From Methylocaldum marinum (GTDB lineage: Bacteria > Pseudomonadota > Gammaproteobacteria > Methylococcales > Methylococcaceae), in NCBI RefSeq assembly GCF_003584645.1, contig NZ_AP017928.1:3386395-3450394 (forward strand): a stretch of 64,000 nt of DNA. Reading direction: 5' to 3'. This document shows positions 19,478 to 30,177 of the stretch, piece after piece (position 1 is the stretch's first letter; the number at the start of each line of letters is the position of its first letter). A program made the translations under genes and the position numbers. Below the pieces are notes generated by a model. It was not told the origin of the DNA, searched no databases, and saw nothing but the letters and a program-made list of their open reading frames with translations.

Positions 19478-21079
19478 TTAAAACTGGTAAGCGACTCTGA
19501 AGTCCATCCGCTGTTCTCCGATTCGAACGAACTCCGTCGCAATCAGTGGATAAGCCCAGTCGAGTTCGCCAAAGAAGTTTTTCCACCACTGAAGACGAAG
19601 GCCGGCGCCGGCGCTGGCCAATTGGCTTTCGGCAGCCGTCCCCGGCAGGGGACTTCTGATCCAGAGCGCGGCGCCTTCGGCGAAGATGAGCGCCCGAAAG
19701 TTTTCCGGGAAATCTCCGCCCGGAGACGGAAGGGAAGGACTATGCAGTTCCAGCGATGCGGTGACGCCGTGGTCGCCGAGCAGTTCGGTCTGGTGATAGC
19801 CGCGCACGCTGGTCGGACCGCCCGCGGAAAACTGTTCGTTGCTGATCAGGGGTGAATCGGCGTATTGGCCGGAAAGCCTCGCCACGAGGCGAAAATCGCC
19901 CGGAAGCACATGCCGGTGGCCCAACTCGCCGGTCAAATAGAGGTAATTGGCATGGGAAAGCAGTCGCTTGTCCTCGAACTCTTGCTGATCGTTACCCAGT
20001 CCGCGAATGGAGAAGTGAAGGCCGATACCGGCCGAGGTGGCAAACGAGGTTCCGCTCCAGCTACCGTCATATTCCACCACGAAGGGCACATAGCTGATGG
20101 GTGTATTGAGGGTATCCGCGCCGAGAAGACGGAGGCTCTGGCCAAAACTCTTATAGTCGACGCCGAGCGTTGCGCTATGAACGAAGTTTGCACCCGTAGC
20201 AAAAGGCTTCATCAGGCGCAAGCCGAAGATTTCTCCGGAACCGACGACAGCGAGCGCACCCGCGGCGCTTACATCGCTGGTCGAGGAGAGTCCGATGCCG
20301 TAGAGGGCCAGCCGGGTGTTCTCCCAACCGGTCGGGAACGCGTAGGTTCCCGACCAAACCTCGACCTCGTCGGCATTTTCCGGCGACACCAGATATTGAA
20401 CGGAAGCGCTGTGGAATCTCTGCCAAAGATTGTCGTAGCGCAGGCTGGCCGACAAGCGCGTTCGGGTCGTATTGATACTGTTGCGGGTGTTCAGTTCGAC
20501 GCTGCCGTGCAGGGGAAGCCGGTCGCCGATTTGCAGATCCACTTCGAGTCTGCCCGGCGTCGTGCCGGCGCGGATGACGGGAGTCACCTCACGGTCGCGG
20601 GAAGCCTCGCCGACCGACGCCAATTCCGCCTGGACCGTCGGCATGTGCGGCACCTGCCCCTCGGCGAGCGCGGGCACCGAAGCTTTGACGCGGCCCGGAG
20701 AAAAATAATGAGCCCCGCTTACCTTGAGCCGTTCGATCTTCCCCTCGACGACCTGCAGCACGACCATCCCGCCGACGACATCCTGTTCGGGAATATCCAC
20801 GAATACGGTTTCGTATCCGGCGTCATGGTAGGCTTTTTCTAAGGCGGCGCGCGCTTGCTCGACCTCGTCTACAGTCTTGCCCGGTCCGAGATACGGATAG
20901 ACGGCCCTTTCCACGGCTCGCTCATCCAATACCGTATTACCGTCGATCCTAAAATCGAGAACATCGAAAACCGCTTCGGATGCCGCTTCGGCTATCGCGG
21001 AATCGGCATATCCGTGGCCGCTGTACAGCGGCCAACACACAGCCACTCTACGCAGAAACAGGTCGACTCTGCCGGCCAT
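19478..21079 (-). CDS. ShlB/FhaC-family two-partner secretion translocator (TpsB)
   Basis: The 533-residue protein should export the giant exoprotein encoded immediately downstream. A POTRA domain lies at about 38-115 (FRIDGNTVLDERAVERAV, then VVEGKIERLKVSG), followed by a second POTRA-like stretch and the ShlB barrel to the C-terminus. The conserved loop-6 motif VRGY is at residues 425-428 (SVRGYHQTE), and the protein ends DFRVAYQF. The N-terminus is unusual: the predicted hydrophobic core (VAVCWPLYSG) is short, so the signal peptide is weak or the true start differs. No better in-frame start is seen. It is the first gene of the minus-strand operon, with a 370-base AT-rich promoter region upstream. 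Confidence 0.93.
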   Translation of the reverse strand: MAGRVDLFLRRVAVCWPLYSGHGYADSAIAEAASEAVFDVLDFRIDGNTVLDERAVERAVYPYLGPGKTVDEVEQARAALEKAYHDAGYETVFVDIPEQDVVGGMVVLQVVEGKIERLKVSGAHYFSPGRVKASVPALAEGQVPHMPTVQAELASVGEASRDREVTPVIRAGTTPGRLEVDLQIGDRLPLHGSVELNTRNSINTTRTRLSASLRYDNLWQRFHSASVQYLVSPENADEVEVWSGTYAFPTGWENTRLALYGIGLSSTSDVSAAGALAVVGSGEIFGLRLMKPFATGANFVHSATLGVDYKSFGQSLRLLGADTLNTPISYVPFVVEYDGSWSGTSFATSAGIGLHFSIRGLGNDQQEFEDKRLLSHANYLYLTGELGHRHVLPGDFRLVARLSGQYADSPLISNEQFSAGGPTSVRGYHQTELLGDHGVTASLELHSPSLPSPGGDFPENFRALIFAEGAALWIRSPLPGTAAESQLASAGAGLRLQWWKNFFGELDWAYPLIATEFVRIGEQRMDFRVAYQF

Positions 21080-21449
21080 CGCGATAGCCCGTTCGGCCGG
21101 GAAAAAGCATGACTAACCCCATCGTTGTCCCCCCTACTTAACGCAGTTGTCATTTTCTTAACAATCTAAATCGACGCTATTATAAAAGTAAATAACGATT
21201 TAACTCCTCTGAGGAAAAAGTATTTTTTGAATTTTTTCTCTTGAGAAATCGGTTTCGTTGTTTACAAACAGATACACCGTTATTTAGGATCAGTCAGCGT
21301 TATCACTTAATTGACGTAACGCTATCAGGACTGTCAAGCAGCCGGAATGCCGCGTGGCGAACCCGGAAATCGACCGGACTGCGAGACACGGAATGCCTTC
21401 GAGGCAAGCGGTTTTAACCACACTCACGCAAATTCAAAGAGGTATCGAT
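21080..21449. promoter_or_regulatory. divergent promoter region between tpsB and a VPLPA protein gene
   Basis: This gap separates the minus-strand tps operon from the plus-strand gene at 21450. The stretch 21140-21290 is markedly AT-rich compared with the rest of the window and probably holds promoters. An inverted repeat, AGCGTTA (21296-21302) and TAACGCT (21317-21323) with a 14-base spacer, lies in the middle and could be an operator for either direction. No known regulator site is recognised. Confidence 0.4.
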
Positions 21450-22325
21450 ATGAAAACAAAAAGACAGGCCATACTGGCCCGACTTCTCCCCGCCGTCCTG
21501 CTGTCGGCGGCTGCTGGCGGGGCTCATGCGGCGATCGCCACCGGTTCGACATTTGGCGGTTCCTCCGGAGAGCTTTTTCTGAGCGTCTGGGACCAAACGT
21601 CCGCGTACTCGTACAGCCTGGATCTCGGGGTCACCGTCGAAGATTTCCTTACCGGCCAGAGCACGCCTCGAACCTGGGTTCTGGATCAGCGCTTCGAGGA
21701 CTTCGCCGCCGCCGGCAATCCTCTCAAGTTCAACATCGCCGCGAACAATACCTATCAAGGCGTCAGCAGCGCCGACTACGGTATTGTTACATCCGTTCAG
21801 AACATCCCTACGCAAATCGAAAAAATCAATACCTTTCAAGGGAAAGCCGCCACTGGCCGGCTCGGCCAGATGTCTTCCGCCGTTCAACAGAGGGTGAACC
21901 GGCTCAACCAAAGCTCGTCGGCGCAAAACGGCGGCGCCTCCACCTTCGATTTCACCTTGAATCTGAGTGAGGTCACGGACGGAACCGTCGACGCCCACAA
22001 TGCCTATTTCACCAATATTTGGGGCAATAACCTCGGAGGCAAGCAGGCAGCCGCGAATACCACCGCGACGGTCGGCAGCCCTACCGAACCGGATGAAACC
22101 TTGGCGCTGTTCTTTCTTCATTTACAAGGACCCAACGTAAATAAGATTCAGGTCGACCAACTGGGCGGCGGCACCTTCACCTTCGCCCTGGATGTCGCGA
22201 ACAAGCAACTGGTTTGGTCCGGCAGCGTGGCGCCTGTACCGATTCCGGCTGGCGTCTGGCTGTTGAGCTCGGCCCTGGCCGCCTTAGGTTTTCTGAGGCG
22301 CCCCGAGCAGGCCAGCAGCGTCTGA
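21450..22325 (+). CDS. exported protein with VPLPA/PEP-CTERM-type sorting tail
   Basis: I start at the ATG at 21450, which follows AAAGAGG and opens directly into a signal peptide (MKTKRQAILARLLPAVLLSA, cleaved after AHA). The 291-residue product has no recognised enzyme domain; the middle is rich in Gly, Asn, Thr and Ser, typical of secreted beta-sheet proteins. The C-terminus carries VPIPAGVWLLSSALAALGF followed by Arg-Arg, the tripartite motif-helix-basic cluster recognised by exosortase-type enzymes. It is divergent from the tps operon and is one of six such proteins in the window. No exosortase gene is present here. Function unknown. Confidence 0.85.
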   Translation: MKTKRQAILARLLPAVLLSAAAGGAHAAIATGSTFGGSSGELFLSVWDQTSAYSYSLDLGVTVEDFLTGQSTPRTWVLDQRFEDFAAAGNPLKFNIAANNTYQGVSSADYGIVTSVQNIPTQIEKINTFQGKAATGRLGQMSSAVQQRVNRLNQSSSAQNGGASTFDFTLNLSEVTDGTVDAHNAYFTNIWGNNLGGKQAAANTTATVGSPTEPDETLALFFLHLQGPNVNKIQVDQLGGGTFTFALDVANKQLVWSGSVAPVPIPAGVWLLSSALAALGFLRRPEQASSV

Positions 22326-22361
22326 AACCGTCCCTATCACGCCCATGCCAATTTCCAACGG

Positions 22362-22380
22362 CCCCTGATCTATGCAGGGG
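22362..22380 (+). terminator. possible weak stem-loop after the VPLPA gene
   Basis: CCCCTG and CAGGGG form a 6-bp stem with a 7-base loop 37 bases after the stop at 22325. No T run follows, so factor-independent termination is doubtful. It may only be an mRNA 3' end structure. Confidence 0.3.
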
Positions 22381-22438
22381 TCTCGCCGGGTGCCGGAAAA
22401 TTTACTGCACCCTATTCCAGCTTTTCGGAGATTTATGA

Positions 22439-23968
22439 ATGATTAAGACGACTCCCTTGAAGGTCCTCGCCGCCGCAGTCCTCGTTTCGGGCGCTGAAGC
22501 TGCTTTTGCGCTGACGCCCGCTGCCGGTGCCCCCGAAATTTATTTGTATCTTCCGGGATCGCAGGCGAACGATAGGTTTTTCCAGCCCGCCCTGTGCGTT
22601 TCCGGGACCGAGCACGTGTATTTTCAGAACTACACGCCGGCCAATCCGGCCGCGGCCACGAACAATGATTACTGGGCCGTGTACTGCAATACCGACGGCA
22701 GCAAGGTCGCCGGTCTCACCGGTACCAAAAGGATCTGGATATCCAGAAGGCGTATCGGCGCGTCCTACGTAGGCATCGAAGCGACGGCGAACGGCACGCT
22801 GCTCGATTACCTCCAGGATCCTGCCTCGGCCAACTGCACGGCTCACAACGGCACCTTCGTCAGCGGCGGGACTTCGTTCCCTTACAATTACTCCTGCGGC
22901 ACGGTGACGGGGGGTATTGCCGCGACCGCCAGCATAGGCGACGTCACGCCGGATGCTTTCCATGGTGCCGACAACGTTCCCGAGGGAAAGCCGGAGATCG
23001 ACGCCAGCACGATTCCAAATCGCTATGCCATCGCCGGCCACGTGATAGGCATCCCGTCCACCTGGAAACTGCGAAATGCGTTGCAGTACGCGCAAGTTCT
23101 GAACGGCAATCTTCCGAGCACTTGCGTCTCGCCCGGCACGGCCGTCAACTACACCAGCAACGGGATCGAGTCGCTGGCCTGCATGCCCAGCCTTACCAAG
23201 CAACAGTTGGCGAGCCTGTTTTCCGGCGGCACCAGCGATTGGGATGCGTTCAATGTGAACGTCGGCGGAACGGCGACCTCCTTAAGCGCTGTCGCCGCTC
23301 GCTGGGTAAGCCTCGGCGGAGACCCGGCTTATCTCACCGCCCCCGCGGATACCCAGGTTCATTTGTGCCGCCGCGAAAACGGAGCCGGCCAGCAAGTGGC
23401 CATGCTGGCCAACATCATGCAGAACCCCTGTCTGGGGGCTTCGTCCCCGGCGCTGGCGCAACCGGGCGGATTCACCGACGCCGTGCTGGCAACCAGCCTG
23501 GGCGCGGAGGACAACTGCATGACCAACTTCAATGCCCAAAATAAATGGGCTCTAGGCATTCAGACCACCGAGCGCAACGTTAACTACGCCAACAAAGCCG
23601 GGTATCGCTTCATCAAGATCGACGGCGCGCCGCCGACCTTGGAGCAGGTCTACCTGGGCCGCTATCCGCTGTGGTCCGAATACGGCATTCAGTGGATGGA
23701 CAACGTGACCACCGATGAGCGGAGAGCGCTTCTGGCTCTGGTCGCCTATGCCCAAAATCCCGTCAACGTGGCCGCCCGCAACACCAATATCAACCACAGT
23801 TTCGGGAAAGCGGGCTATGTTGCCCTAAGTTCGAATGGCTACGCCCCCGATCCGGTGTGGAATCCGAACAACCCGGTCACCCCGTACACCCGCGCAGCCT
23901 CTGGCGCACCCGACGCCTGCACGGTTCCGGTAATCAATCCGGATTACGCCACCGTGGAATTGCGCTGA
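22439..23968 (+). CDS. secreted PstS-like periplasmic-binding-fold protein
   Basis: The 509-residue product has a signal peptide (residues 1-25, ending AAFA). It contains stretches reminiscent of phosphate/PstS-type binding proteins, notably 'LTKQQLASLFSGGTSDWDAF' and the later 'LCRRENGAGQQVAMLANIM'. It is longer than a normal PstS (about 350 residues) and rich in Cys, suggesting disulfides outside the cytoplasm. The ATG at 22439 follows TCGGAG. It ends shortly before a repeat element at 24019 that may act as its transcript end. It sits among exported VPLPA proteins and upstream of the di-haem peroxidase. A soluble-binding or surface role is inferred; no transporter genes are adjacent, so a classical phosphate-uptake role is not supported. 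Confidence 0.7.
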   Translation: MIKTTPLKVLAAAVLVSGAEAAFALTPAAGAPEIYLYLPGSQANDRFFQPALCVSGTEHVYFQNYTPANPAAATNNDYWAVYCNTDGSKVAGLTGTKRIWISRRRIGASYVGIEATANGTLLDYLQDPASANCTAHNGTFVSGGTSFPYNYSCGTVTGGIAATASIGDVTPDAFHGADNVPEGKPEIDASTIPNRYAIAGHVIGIPSTWKLRNALQYAQVLNGNLPSTCVSPGTAVNYTSNGIESLACMPSLTKQQLASLFSGGTSDWDAFNVNVGGTATSLSAVAARWVSLGGDPAYLTAPADTQVHLCRRENGAGQQVAMLANIMQNPCLGASSPALAQPGGFTDAVLATSLGAEDNCMTNFNAQNKWALGIQTTERNVNYANKAGYRFIKIDGAPPTLEQVYLGRYPLWSEYGIQWMDNVTTDERRALLALVAYAQNPVNVAARNTNINHSFGKAGYVALSSNGYAPDPVWNPNNPVTPYTRAASGAPDACTVPVINPDYATVELR

Positions 23969-24018
23969 TCGCCCCCGTCCACGCACTCCCCGGCCATTCG
24001 GCCGGCCACCGCCGCCAT

Positions 24019-24126
24019 TATTAACCCGGCCCATAAATACAGGCCGGGTTAATCCGGGGCCGGGCGTGTACCGGCCGAGGAGGCGGCCCGAGAATACCAG
24101 GCGGGTATTTTCGGGCCTGATTAATA
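24019..24126. repeat. intergenic repeat, copy 2 (internally deleted)
   Basis: This copy starts TATTAACCCGGCC and ends GGGCCTGATTAATA like copy 1 at 3561-3710, but it lacks about 40 central bases. It lies 51 bases after the stop of the PstS-like gene. The rest of the 448-base gap up to 24416 is moderately AT-rich around 24270-24310 and probably holds the promoter of the next gene. Confidence 0.8.
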
Positions 24127-24416
24127 GGAAGCACCAAAAAAGCGCAATGACAACCCCAAACAGCACACTTTGTGTGCGGTTTTCCGGCAATCGGCGAACC
24201 CATGCGCCGCAACGGGACAATAAACCTTTGATATACGTTCAATGCGAACGTCCGCCATAGAACGGCATGTTTCATGCTTACTTGCGCTATTAATTATTGG
24301 TAATAACGAAAGCCGAGATTTACCGGCTCGTAGGTCGGCTATGTCGGTACGCCGATCGCGACGATCAAGCGAACCGATCCCGAACCCGATTCCCCACAAC
24401 CGCATGAGAGATCAAC

Positions 24417-25313
24417 ATGAACAAAACCCATAGTTTCGCTTGCAGGCCCTTCACGCTTGCCCTGCTGCTGGCGGCAGGTACCGCGCCCGTCTCTGCGCAA
24501 GCCTCGATCTTGAGCAGCGAGGCCTTCACCATTATCGGCACCGGCGGGGGCGGCGGCAGCGGCTCCGCAACCAGCGGCATGTTCCTGAGCGACGGCACGG
24601 TCTGGGCCGGCGGAGGCGCCGTGGGTCTCCAGGGGCCATCGTCTTTCAACCCGTTCGTTCCGGGCTTTCATCCCACCGCAGGGAATGTCGCCTTCAAGTT
24701 CGACGTCGGCGCCGCCGTCGACGCGCTCGACGCCACCCACGGCGCCGGCAACTGGACCATAGACAACGCCAAACTCACCTTCCAATACACCATTTACGCC
24801 AACAACACCCGTTTCGGCGGCGGACCGGGTAACTTCGACATCTACTGGGTGGGCAAGGACGACTGGACGGCGGCTTCCGGCGGCGCGCTCAATCCACCCT
24901 ACGCCACGACGGAAGCGGCGCTGGCCACCTGGTCCGGCAGCCAGGCGCTGATCGGCTCCCCGTATTACGGCTGGAACACACCCACCTACACCGGCAGCAC
25001 GACCCATTACGGCAATTGGGCCACGGACAAGACCGGAGACCGCCAGGCAACCGTCTCCTACGACCTCGCCCCGGCGCCCGATTTCGTCGAAGACATTCTG
25101 TCCGCCTCGGCTTCCGGCGACGCCAATGTCTCGCTCTATCTGATGGCGGCCAGCGATACCCTGGGCATCACGATCTTCACCGGGGGTGCTTCGGTACTCC
25201 CTACCCTCAGCTTCGACGTCGTGCCGGCTGCGGTCCCGGTACCGGCAGCCGTTTGGCTGTTCGGCAGTGCGCTGGCCGGTCTCGGTGTGATCGGCCGTCG
25301 CAAGGCTGTGTGA
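24417..25313 (+). CDS. exported protein with VPLPA-CTERM sorting tail
   Basis: The 298-residue product has a signal peptide ending VSAQA (about residue 30). The Gly/Asn-rich body contains no enzyme motif I recognise; DALDATHGAGNWTIDNAKLT resembles a motif shared with the protein at 26922 (IKAGFDAQYGDGNWHVTDVQ). The tail VPVPAAVWLFGSALAGLGVI plus GRRK is a textbook VPLPA-CTERM signal. The ATG at 24417 sits after AGAGATCAAC. It is probably processed and displayed on the cell surface, but its function is unknown. Confidence 0.88.
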   Translation: MNKTHSFACRPFTLALLLAAGTAPVSAQASILSSEAFTIIGTGGGGGSGSATSGMFLSDGTVWAGGGAVGLQGPSSFNPFVPGFHPTAGNVAFKFDVGAAVDALDATHGAGNWTIDNAKLTFQYTIYANNTRFGGGPGNFDIYWVGKDDWTAASGGALNPPYATTEAALATWSGSQALIGSPYYGWNTPTYTGSTTHYGNWATDKTGDRQATVSYDLAPAPDFVEDILSASASGDANVSLYLMAASDTLGITIFTGGASVLPTLSFDVVPAAVPVPAAVWLFGSALAGLGVIGRRKAV

Positions 25314-25422
25314 ACCGGCGTTGGGCGGGCAGGATGCGCGGCATCGCTGCACCCCACCCATCCACAAGAGGGTATGTGGGAAGCGTCGCAAGCAACCCGA
25401 GAGCGAGCCGATCGGCGTGATG

Positions 25423-25602
25423 TTGCGAAGGGATTCGCGACCTAGTTGTAGGTCGGCAATCCTTTGGCGACAAAGACGCCGGATCCGGCCGCGACGTCGC
25501 GAAGGGATTCCCGACCTACAGGGTGCACGATCGTAGGTCGGCAATCCTTTGCCGACGAGCGCGTTGGCCCAACGGCGGCGGGAAGGGATTCCCGACCTGC
25601 CG
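25423..25602. repeat. cluster of REP-like palindromic units
   Basis: Several units of one palindromic family lie here in both orientations. Forward units are at 25448-25471 and 25533-25556 (GTAGGTCGGCAATCC...), and inverted or diverged units are at about 25423-25443, 25497-25520 and 25580-25602 (GGGATTCCCGACCT type). The core GTCGGCAATCCTTTGCCGAC folds into an 8-bp stem with a TCCT loop. Arranged head-to-tail and head-to-head, they look like a bacterial interspersed mosaic element. The rest of the 452-base gap (25314-25765) shows no gene. Confidence 0.8.
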
Positions 25603-25765
25603 ATTGGACCGGACATGACGACTGATCGAGGCGAACCTCGGCAAGCTTTGGCCGACAAAGATCGCGCAGTCGCTTCTCACGCCCACTCTAAGCCGACCTC
25701 GGAAAACGTCTCGGTCGTGGCGGCAAATCGTCGCTGCCGGTTGTCCCCCGGAAAGGAGCATAGCC

Positions 25766-26518
25766 ATGAATGAAACGGGAACTCTGGAATTCTTTAAGGT
25801 GCAAAGCCGGGCATTTGCCGAGACCCTGGCGAAATACTGCGGCCGGGAGGAGTTGATCGATGGTTTGCTGTCGCAGGCCTTCAGCAGTTTCGACGGCAAT
25901 GTCGCCGTTCAATCCGAAGGTTATCCGGCACTCGCCTGCCACAAGGGCTGTTCGCCCTGTTGTACCTTGCGTGTCACCGCGACCGCCCCGCAGGTCATCT
26001 TGATCGCGCGCTACATCCGCTGGACCGAGGCGAGGACCAAAGACGTGAATCTGGCCAAGCGGGTAGCCCGGGCCGACAAGGAAACCCGCGGCCTGACCGA
26101 AGCCCGGCGGGTGACGCTAAAGCGCCCGTGTCCTTTTATCCTGCAGGGCGTTTGCGCGATTTATCCGGTGCGGCCGCTGGCCTGCCGGGGCCATGCCTGT
26201 TACGACCGGCAGGCCTGCGTCGAAGCCGCCGCCGGACGAATCCGGCAAATCCCGCTGTCCGAGCCGCACCACATCGTACGCAGCCTGGTGCAGAACGCGA
26301 TGCAGTTCGCCCTGCGCGATGCCGGATACCCCTGGAGCCTGTACGAACTCAACCAGGCGGTGAGCATCGCCTTGACCGAGGAAACCTGTTCCACGCTCTG
26401 GGCATTGGGCCAGGATGTGTTTGCCCCGGCAAGGATAGAGGAAGTAAGCCCGGAGGAAATGGCTCAGGTTTTCGACCAGATCAAGGAATCTCTCGGCAAC
26501 ACATCGAGTTTTGGATAG
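25766..26518 (+). CDS. YkgJ-family cysteine-cluster protein
   Basis: The 250-residue product carries the YkgJ (UPF0153) cysteine cluster, a putative metal or iron-sulfur binding site. One half is CHKGCSPCCTLRV (about residues 58-70), the other CPFILQGVCAIYPVRPLACRGHAC (split here only by description, about residues 118-142). The perfect Shine-Dalgarno AAAGGAG precedes the ATG at 25766. No signal peptide is seen, so it is cytoplasmic. It stands alone between repeat-rich gaps. Members of this family have been linked to metal cofactor binding without a settled reaction, so the cellular role remains open. Confidence 0.88.
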   Translation: MNETGTLEFFKVQSRAFAETLAKYCGREELIDGLLSQAFSSFDGNVAVQSEGYPALACHKGCSPCCTLRVTATAPQVILIARYIRWTEARTKDVNLAKRVARADKETRGLTEARRVTLKRPCPFILQGVCAIYPVRPLACRGHACYDRQACVEAAAGRIRQIPLSEPHHIVRSLVQNAMQFALRDAGYPWSLYELNQAVSIALTEETCSTLWALGQDVFAPARIEEVSPEEMAQVFDQIKESLGNTSSFG

Positions 26519-26553
26519 GGGTTTCTTCCCGGGGAGCGAAAGCCCGCGCTCGG

Positions 26554-26617
26554 CATGCTCGAGATCGGCGTTCGACTGAACATAACATGCTCGAGATCGG
26601 CGTTCGACTGAACATAA
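26554..26617. repeat. perfect 32-bp tandem duplication
   Basis: A 32-base unit starting CATGCTCGAGATCGGCG and ending GAACATAA occurs twice without a gap (26554-26585 and 26586-26617). It borders copy B of the 230-bp repeat, whose outer end shares the last bases of the unit. A recent slippage or insertion event is the likely cause. Confidence 0.9.
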
Positions 26618-26830
26618 ACGGATGGGTAGAGCGAAGCGAAACCCATCGATGGCGGGTTAGCCCTTCGGCTGGGCTCAGGACAGGCCCTTCGACGGAGCTC
26701 AGGACAGGCCCCTCGGCTCCGCTCGGGATTAACCCACCGGTTCGATGTCGCTCGGTGGGTTACGGCGCACGCAAAGCACAGTGACCGGCGGTCGCTCAGT
26801 GCTGATGTGCGCCTAACCCACCCTACGAAA
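26618..26830. repeat. about 230-bp intergenic repeat, copy B (inverted)
   Basis: This is the reverse-complement counterpart of 3711-3958. It begins GGATGGGTAGAGCGAAGCG and ends CGCCTAACCCACCCTACGA, with internal CCTTCGACGGAGCTCAGGACAGG-type units shown here only by position (26661-26710). It fills most of the gap between the YkgJ gene and the next VPLPA gene. Two inverted copies 23 kb apart could recombine and invert the intervening segment. Confidence 0.82.
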
Positions 26831-26921
26831 ACTGAATGCCCTATCGAAAGCAATTTGGAATAACCCGTCTTTCGCATCGCGGGCCGCAGCGGAAGACGTC
26901 CGAAAATCTGGAGGACATCTC

Positions 26922-27806
26922 ATGTATGAATTTCGTCTCGAACTTTCCGCAATCGTCGCCGCCTTATCGATGATCCAGACCAATAGCCCCCTGGCCAGCA
27001 CCGTGCTGAGCGTCGATGCAGTGGCCGACACCTTTATTTCTAGCGACCCGAACTATGCCGACCGGGACCTGTCCGCGTTCGGCGCCATGCAGATTTCGGC
27101 GAACCTGCCCAACCCCGTACAGGGCATCAACGATGCAAGAACCCTGCATCTCCTGGTGGCCTACGACACGGCGACGATCAAGGCGGGATTCGATGCCCAG
27201 TACGGCGACGGGAACTGGCATGTGACCGACGTCCAGGTCAAGTGGTATTCCAACTTCGACATTTTGGGTATATCGCCTCATAACCCGCAGTTCAACGTGC
27301 CCGCCGCCGGCGCCTTCAATATCGCATTGTTGGCGAATAATCAGTGGTTCGACGCGGCGACGGCCGGGGCACAGGGCCTGGCGAATCCCGACCTCAACTG
27401 GAACGCGGTGTACGGTGCCGGCGGGGCTTACAACACGCTGCTGGACGGCATGCAGACGCTGGGGACTTATGCCTACGATGGGGGGAATTTCAACGGCACC
27501 AATAATTGCGCCAATGATGTCTGTGCGCCCCGTTTCTGGGACCTGGGCGACAACCCCGACTTATTCGACATCGTGACCCGCGGCGGCTTCGTTTCCTTGT
27601 TCGGCTCGGCGGCGGACAGCCAGGTCACCTACCTCGTCAACCAGATCACCAAACCCGGCGCGCATCCGCAAATCTTCGTCAGCGCCGCGGCGGGAGCCTC
27701 GCCCGTGCCGATACCCGCCGCCGCCTGGCTGTTCCTGAGCGCGGGCCTGTCCCTGCTCGGCGTCTCGACCGGAAAGACCCGCGCGAGGCGAAACAGCCGA
27801 CTATAG
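26922..27806 (+). CDS. exported protein with VPLPA/PEP-CTERM-type sorting tail
   Basis: The 294-residue product starts at an ATG preceded by GGAGG. Residues 1-27 are a somewhat polar signal peptide. 'SVDAVADTFISSDPNYADRD' is reminiscent of DNRLRE-like surface domains, and a region around residues 80-105 resembles the VPLPA protein at 24417. The tail is VPIPAAAWLFLSAGLSLLGV followed by KTRARR. It lies 94 bases upstream of the di-haem peroxidase gene on the same strand, so the two may be co-expressed. Function unknown; surface location inferred from the sorting tail. Confidence 0.87.
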   Translation: MYEFRLELSAIVAALSMIQTNSPLASTVLSVDAVADTFISSDPNYADRDLSAFGAMQISANLPNPVQGINDARTLHLLVAYDTATIKAGFDAQYGDGNWHVTDVQVKWYSNFDILGISPHNPQFNVPAAGAFNIALLANNQWFDAATAGAQGLANPDLNWNAVYGAGGAYNTLLDGMQTLGTYAYDGGNFNGTNNCANDVCAPRFWDLGDNPDLFDIVTRGGFVSLFGSAADSQVTYLVNQITKPGAHPQIFVSAAAGASPVPIPAAAWLFLSAGLSLLGVSTGKTRARRNSRL

Positions 27807-27900
27807 CGATGTCCGCGCTCCACTGCGGGCGCGGAATTCAGTCCACAATCGCACCGGCTCAAGCCGGTATCACCTGCGAAACCAAGCTTCGGACGACGAC

Positions 27901-30177
<2,277 letters not shown>

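Noticed and set aside
25423..25602. Possible CRISPR array
   Set aside because: The repeated units are palindromic, in both orientations, with irregular spacing and no unique spacers; no cas genes are near.
24339..25658. 439-codon minus-strand open frame opposite a VPLPA gene
   Set aside because: It extends across REP-like repeats on one side and a clear plus-strand coding region on the other, so it is an artefact.
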